Origin: Symbiodinium microadriaticum
Taxonomy: Eukaryota > Sar > Dinophyceae > Suessiales > Symbiodiniaceae
Assembly (NCBI GenBank): GCA_001939145.1
Contig: LSRX01001168.1
Span: forward strand, 1 to 64,000
Length of the DNA stretch: 64,000 nt
Reading direction: 5' to 3'
In this document: in pieces, positions 60,400 to 64,000 of the stretch
How positions within the stretch are numbered: the stretch's first letter is position 1
How the letters are laid out: each line of letters opens with the position of its first letter
Notes under the pieces: generated by a model
What the model saw: the letters and a program-made list of their open reading frames with translations, nothing else
Databases searched by the model: none
Told to the model about the DNA's origin: nothing
Program-made: the position numbers and the translations under genes

Positions 60400-61098
60400 A
60401 TGTCGGCTTTTTCCTATATATATATATATATAGAGGGTGTTGCTGCTCCAGTGCAGGAGGTCATATATATATATATATATGCCGAAGCCCCAGCTGCCAA
60501 GGCAGCTGCCAATATATATATATATATATAGGGCGGGAACAACAACAAGAAAAAAACGTGCTATATATATATATATATGGCAGAAAAGAAGAGCAGCTAC
60601 TGCTTGGATCACAAGAGGGCATATGACCTTTTGTACAGACAGGCGAAGGCGGACAAGGATATATATATATATATATGGGTGGCATGGTGTGAGATATTTG
60701 GGGGAAGCTATATATATATATATATCAGAACCATGATCGTGCAGCCCGGCAATGATTTATATATATATATATATCTGTGCGACTATTGCAGAAAGTTCCC
60801 CAAAGGTATATATATATATATATAGCGTGGGACTATGGATCTCACGACCTACACCTATATATATATATATATGGCAGAGGCCTCCACTGTCAACCAGTCT
60901 CCTCTATATATATATATATATTTCCGTACACAGATGAGCCATCTGCGTGGTTGTATATATATATATATATTCTGTCATAACTGGGGTTCTGACTTTCGTA
61001 AGTATATATATATATATATCCTTAGCTTCCGAGATAAACTCCGTGACTTTGTATATATATATATATATTGGGAGCCCAAAGAAAAAAGCTTGAGGTGA
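60400..61098 (+). CDS. First exon of a gene resembling a dinoflagellate-specific family
   Basis: ATG at 60400 (MSAFS) is preceded by a native in-frame TGA at 60388. The apparent stop at 60823 is tract T plus AG. Pieces: EGVAAPVQEV, AEAPAAKAAAN, AGTTTRKKRA, SSYCLDHKRAYDLLYRQAKA, WVAWCEIFGG, TMIVQPGNDL, CDYCRKFPKG, AWDYGSHDLH, TVNQSPL, RTQMSHLRG, LSFRDKLRDF, WEPKEKS. A Cys/His pair (YCLDHK) and a CxxC (CDYC) suggest zinc binding; the start is Ala/Pro-rich, then basic. The frame closes at TGA 61096 in AGCTTGAGGTGAATT, where the GT could be a 5' splice site. I believe this order of motifs belongs to an uncharacterised dinoflagellate family, but that is from memory and needs a search. Confidence 0.45.
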
Positions 61099-61411
61099 AT
61101 TATATATATATATATATTAGAATCTTTGGACTTTAAACTTTGGACTTTGTATATATATATATATATTCATAGAACAGAATGAAATTTGAACTGAGTTCTA
61201 TATATATATATATATCTGATGTCCTTCTCGCAAATCCAGGCACCCTATATATATATATATATATATTACCTTGTTTCAGCCTATGAAGCAAATTTCTATA
61301 TATATATATATATCCCTAATTTCCCTAATTCCTACTCGAACCTCCTATATATATATATATATGAAGTGTTTGGAAAGTTTGGGATTTTTGAGTCTATATA
61401 TATATATATAT
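61099..61411. other. Probable intron, masked
   Basis: Lies between two coding-like stretches and has no recognisable coding pieces (repeated CTTTGGACTTTAAACTTTGG; CCCTAATTTCCCTAATTCCT). It carries the TA grid exactly like the exons. Confidence 0.4.
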
Positions 61412-61620
61412 CAGCACAGGCTCACGAAGAGTGGGAGGCCCTGCGGAACGATGGGAATGTTCGTCGTGATGACAACGGGCCGGCTCACTGCCTATATATA
61501 TATATATATCCATCCTTCCTCCTGGGACGTGACTTCTACGATATATATATATATATATACGAGGACCATGCTGTCCAGCAGCGGAGCATCTATATATATA
61601 TATATATCATAGACATATAA
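61412..61620 (+). CDS. Second exon of the 60.4-kb gene (likely)
   Basis: Pieces AQAHEEWEALRNDGNVRRDD, then NGPAHCL, PSFLLGRDFYD and EDHAVQQRSI form one frame, which ends at a native TAA near 61620. A charged segment (EEWEAL, NVRRDDNGP) followed by PSFLLGRDF matches what I recall of the family after the MSHLRG block. The boundaries are hidden by tracts and uncertain. Confidence 0.4.
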
Positions 61621-62440
61621 ACAACTAAAGCCAATAAGATATATATATATATATATGGGTTTGCATTCAGGGAACCCATGCCTTGGCCTATATATATATA
61701 TATATAACTCGCATGAAGTCTTAGTGTCATTGGGAGTTATATATATATATATATTTCTTAAAGTCTTAGAATCTTAGAATTATAGCTATATATATATATA
61801 TATCCCGCTGGTCATTAGAACCAAGGTTCTCTTAACAACACCTTAGTCTAACAGTCATGTGTCATGCATCTTAAGTGCCTTTAATATATATATATATATA
61901 TTTAGGGTTGCCCATCAAGTAATTGAGATTGAATATATATATATATATATCAAGTCATAGTCGGCAATGGTACAGTGGTTTATATATATATATATATATT
62001 GTTTCATTTCCCATTTTGGTCTCTATGCCACTATATATATATATATATTAATGTTCGCATGGCAATGATCCAGCTAGCAGGTCGTGTCTCTGTCCTACAG
62101 TTGTAATTTTTATGACTAGTCACTAAGGATATATATATATATATATCTATGAGTCTATGACATGTGATAAGGTGTAGCTATATATATATATATATACCCC
62201 AGCCTAGGTTTAGAAAGAATCCCCTGCTATATATATATATATATCTGATTTCTTTTTGCGGGAACTCAAGACTTGGATGGGTTCTGCGAGGTCGGAGTTG
62301 GGATTGACAGACCAATGAAGGAGGGTATATATATATATATATGATATCCAGAATATTGCACTCCTCCATGTGCCTATATATATATATATATTTAAGCCTT
62401 AAGCCTTAAGCCCAGGCAAGGAGTATATATATATATATAT
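61621..62440. other. Probable intron, masked
   Basis: No coding pieces were recognised; contains TTAAAGTCTTAGAATCTTAG-like simple sequence and a TTTAAGCCTTAAGCCTTAAG run before the next exon. Confidence 0.35.
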
Positions 62441-62832
62441 GGACGAGATTGCCAGTGCCGTGGGTGACTTGGGAAGGGGCTTCGAGTCGAACAAGGCTTT
62501 GCAGGAAGCCCTTGCTGGGGATATATATATATATATATGCAGCAACAGTGTTTTCAGCACAGCTGCCAGTTATATATATATATATATCATGACTGTTTCT
62601 GATTTTTTCCAAGATGCCGTATATATATATATATATGAGAAGTCTGAGAAGCCGGCTTCCGCCGGCAATATATATATATATATATAGACCCCGGATAAGT
62701 CGGATAAGCAGGAGCCATATATATATATATATATGGTTGATGTGCCGTCGATGCGGAACAAGTGCCTATATATATATATATATGACATCGACAATCTGAC
62801 CAAGAAGCTCCCTGCTATATATATATATATAT
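62441..62832 (+). CDS. Third exon of the 60.4-kb gene (likely)
   Basis: One frame gives DEIASAVGDLGRGFESNKAL then QEALAGD, CSNSVFSTAAS, TVSDFFQDAV, EKSEKPASAGN, TPDKSDKQEP, VDVPSMRNKCL, DIDNLTKKLPA. The apparent stop at 62685 is tract T plus AG. The Lys/Ser/Pro-rich part looks like a disordered linker. Native stops follow after about 62880, suggesting an intron start near 62833 (GTGGGTTTTGG). Confidence 0.4.
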
Positions 62833-63518
62833 GTGGGTTTTGGTCGCCCTCAGAGCCTCAAATCTATATATATATATATATTTAGCTGGTGTCTAGCATA
62901 GCTGAAAAATATGTATATATATATATATATTGTCCAACGGGCTCGCGTCAGGAGATAAGGAGTATATATATATATATATTTTAGATTTTAGGTCTTTAGG
63001 TTTTAAAGTTCTATATATATATATATATTGCATATGTTTGTGATACAATTTTAGAGCTTATATATATATATATATATATTTTGTATTACATTATTAAAGT
63101 TATTAAAGTTATATATATATATATATCCAGATTGTAAGTTGTAATGTTGAGAGTCCAGATTGTGATTGTTTGCTGTCACTTTCCAACACACCAATATAGA
63201 GTCACAGTATATATATATATATATCAAAGCACATCTAACCTTTCGGGCGGCATTTGTATATATATATATATATAAGGAGAAATACATCATGAATGATCGT
63301 ATTCATATATATATATATATATAGTGTCATGCCTGGGGCCAGGCCCAGTCCCCGTATATATATATATATATAATGTAGAATACATGCACACATGTTGTCG
63401 TGCAAGATTACTGAGTAAAGCCAATAGTGTTAATTTTAGTCATCATGCGAGTTATATATATATATATATGCGTGAAGCCATCAAGTCTCCAAGCCTGAAG
63501 CTATATATATATATATAT
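62833..63518. other. Probable intron, masked
   Basis: Simple sequence (TTTTAGATTTTAGGTCTTTA; TTATTAAAGTTATTAAAGTT) with native stops in the exon frame. No gene was recognised. Confidence 0.35.
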
Positions 63519-64000
63519 CGGGGAATGTTGTGTTTCCCGAGTCTATGATATATATATATATATATATGTCCCTCTTGATGGATGGGATCAACAACTTGCT
63601 ATATATATATATATATGACGGCGACTTCCGCACAGAGTGCCAATGCAGTATATATATATATATATCATGGTTGGGCCAGAAGCTTGTGGAGCACAAGTAT
63701 ATATATATATATATTGAGACATGCGAGCACAAGAACCTGCAGGACATATATATATATATATATTTCCCGATCGTTGCCAAGTCTGACATGCTTCCTATAT
63801 ATATATATATATAGAAGATGAATGGTCTAAAGATCTGCACCACGTATATATATATATATATCCTCTCCAAGTCCATCGACACAGAGAAGGAGCTATATAT
63901 ATATATATATAGCAGCATCAAAGTGGCGGTGAATGATTTGAAGAAGAGCAAGACTCGCAGAGAGAAAGACCGCAAAAGGGAAGAGGATGAGTATATATAT
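63519..64000 (+). CDS. Fourth coding stretch, runs off the window
   Basis: Pieces in one frame: GNVVFPESM, SLLMDGINNL, DGDFRTECQCS, SWLGQKLVEHK, ETCEHKNLQD, FPIVAKSDMLP, KMNGLKICTT, LSKSIDTEKEL and SSIKVAVNDLKKSK followed by a very basic/acidic run (KTRREKDRKREEDE). The stop at 63812 is tract T plus AG. Probably a further exon of the 60.4-kb gene, or the next gene in the same orientation. Incomplete at the window end. Confidence 0.4.

Larger units (their letters stand above)
42040..64000. other. 49-bp grid of 17-nt TA tracts replacing native sequence (probable artefact)
   Basis: Tracts of TATATATATATATATAT begin at 42040 + 49n, with 32 bases of ordinary sequence between them. I checked individual positions along the region (42089, 42138, 43461, 43559, 47626, 47675, 47724, 47773, 47822, 47871, 55270, 61150, 63992) and all fall on the grid; 63992 is n = 448. 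Most but not all sites are filled. Empty sites leave runs of 81 (43478-43558), 130 (56365-56494) or 179 nt (53278-53456), that is 32 + 49k, so 17 ordinary bases occupy each empty site. The grid crosses exons, probable introns and intergenic DNA without change. Every Tyr/Ile run in conceptual translations here is spurious. Native bases at filled sites are lost from this copy of the sequence. Confidence 0.95.

Noticed and set aside
42040..64000. TA tracts as micro-introns or TA-bounded internal eliminated sequences, as in ciliates
   Set aside because: Fixed 49-bp phase, empty sites holding 17 native bases, frame maintained only when tracts are counted, and equal presence in introns and intergenic DNA all argue for replacement, not insertion.
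42040..64000. CRISPR-like array (17-bp repeat, 32-bp spacers)
   Set aside because: The 32-base pieces are consecutive parts of protein-coding genes in order, not unrelated spacers; the repeat is simple TA and the context is eukaryotic.
42040..64000. Proteins with periodic Tyr-Ile-Tyr-Ile repeats of several hundred residues
   Set aside because: They are the translation of the TA tracts. TATATA has no stop in any frame on either strand, so long spurious frames appear on both strands.

Overview
The window looks like nuclear DNA of a dinoflagellate, most likely of the Suessiales/Symbiodiniaceae type (inference, moderate confidence). The grounds are pervasive plant/alveolate-type telomere heptamers (TTTAGGG/CCCTAAA), a degenerate LINE retrotransposon whose RNase H and reverse transcriptase blocks resemble dinoflagellate elements, and multi-exon genes resembling dinoflagellate families. 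No rRNA, tRNA or CRISPR array was recognised.

Layout. (1) 1-7.9 kb: non-coding DNA full of intact and decayed telomere heptamers, starting with a 54-bp satellite and carrying short palindromic MITE-like elements. (2) 7.9-17.3 kb, minus strand: one degenerate LINE. A frame of about 2,230 codons, broken by a single TGA, carries repeated 'GD' modules and hydrophobic stretches and ends in the start of an RNase H domain. It runs out of frame into a reverse transcriptase with two C-terminal zinc fingers; the endonuclease expected between RNase H and RT is missing. (3) 17.3-31.7 kb: more heptamer-rich, gene-free DNA with at least six small inverted-repeat families and a 139-N gap. (4) 31.7-37.3 kb: a direct duplication of about 2.6 kb whose second copy ends at a single N and a CTG repeat. 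(5) 37.3-42.0 kb: heptamer DNA, a 49-bp minisatellite, and a TATG/TATA microsatellite ending in a 19-N gap.

(6) 42.0-64.0 kb is the extraordinary part. From just after the 19-N gap to the end of the window, the 17-mer TATATATATATATATAT recurs on an exact 49-bp grid (32 bases of complex sequence, 17 bases of TA). The phase is never lost over 448 periods. The tracts run through exons, introns and intergenic DNA alike. Where a grid site lacks the tract, the uninterrupted run is 81, 130 or 179 nt, meaning 17 ordinary bases sit there. Coding frames stay open only if the 17 bases are counted, and nearly all in-frame stops in the longest gene are formed by the last T of a tract plus two native bases. 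The tracts therefore REPLACE native sequence rather than being inserted into it. The most economical reading is an assembly or file-processing artefact (32 bases is one 64-bit word at 2 bits per base), though this must be tested against raw reads.

Under the mask the 32-base pieces still read as genes, all on the plus strand: a PD-(D/E)XK nuclease (about 42.6-43.7 kb), an acidic Ser/Asp-rich exon (44.7-45.3 kb), an unrecognised protein of about 1,900 residues (46.5-52.2 kb), a C5-cytosine-methyltransferase-like protein (57.6-59.3 kb), and a multi-exon gene resembling a dinoflagellate-specific family (60.4 kb to beyond the window end). The shared orientation fits dinoflagellate unidirectional gene clusters. 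Protein features should be read only from the unmasked pieces; every Tyr-Ile-Tyr-Ile run is spurious, and because TATATA has no stop in any frame on either strand, many long open frames here are illusory.
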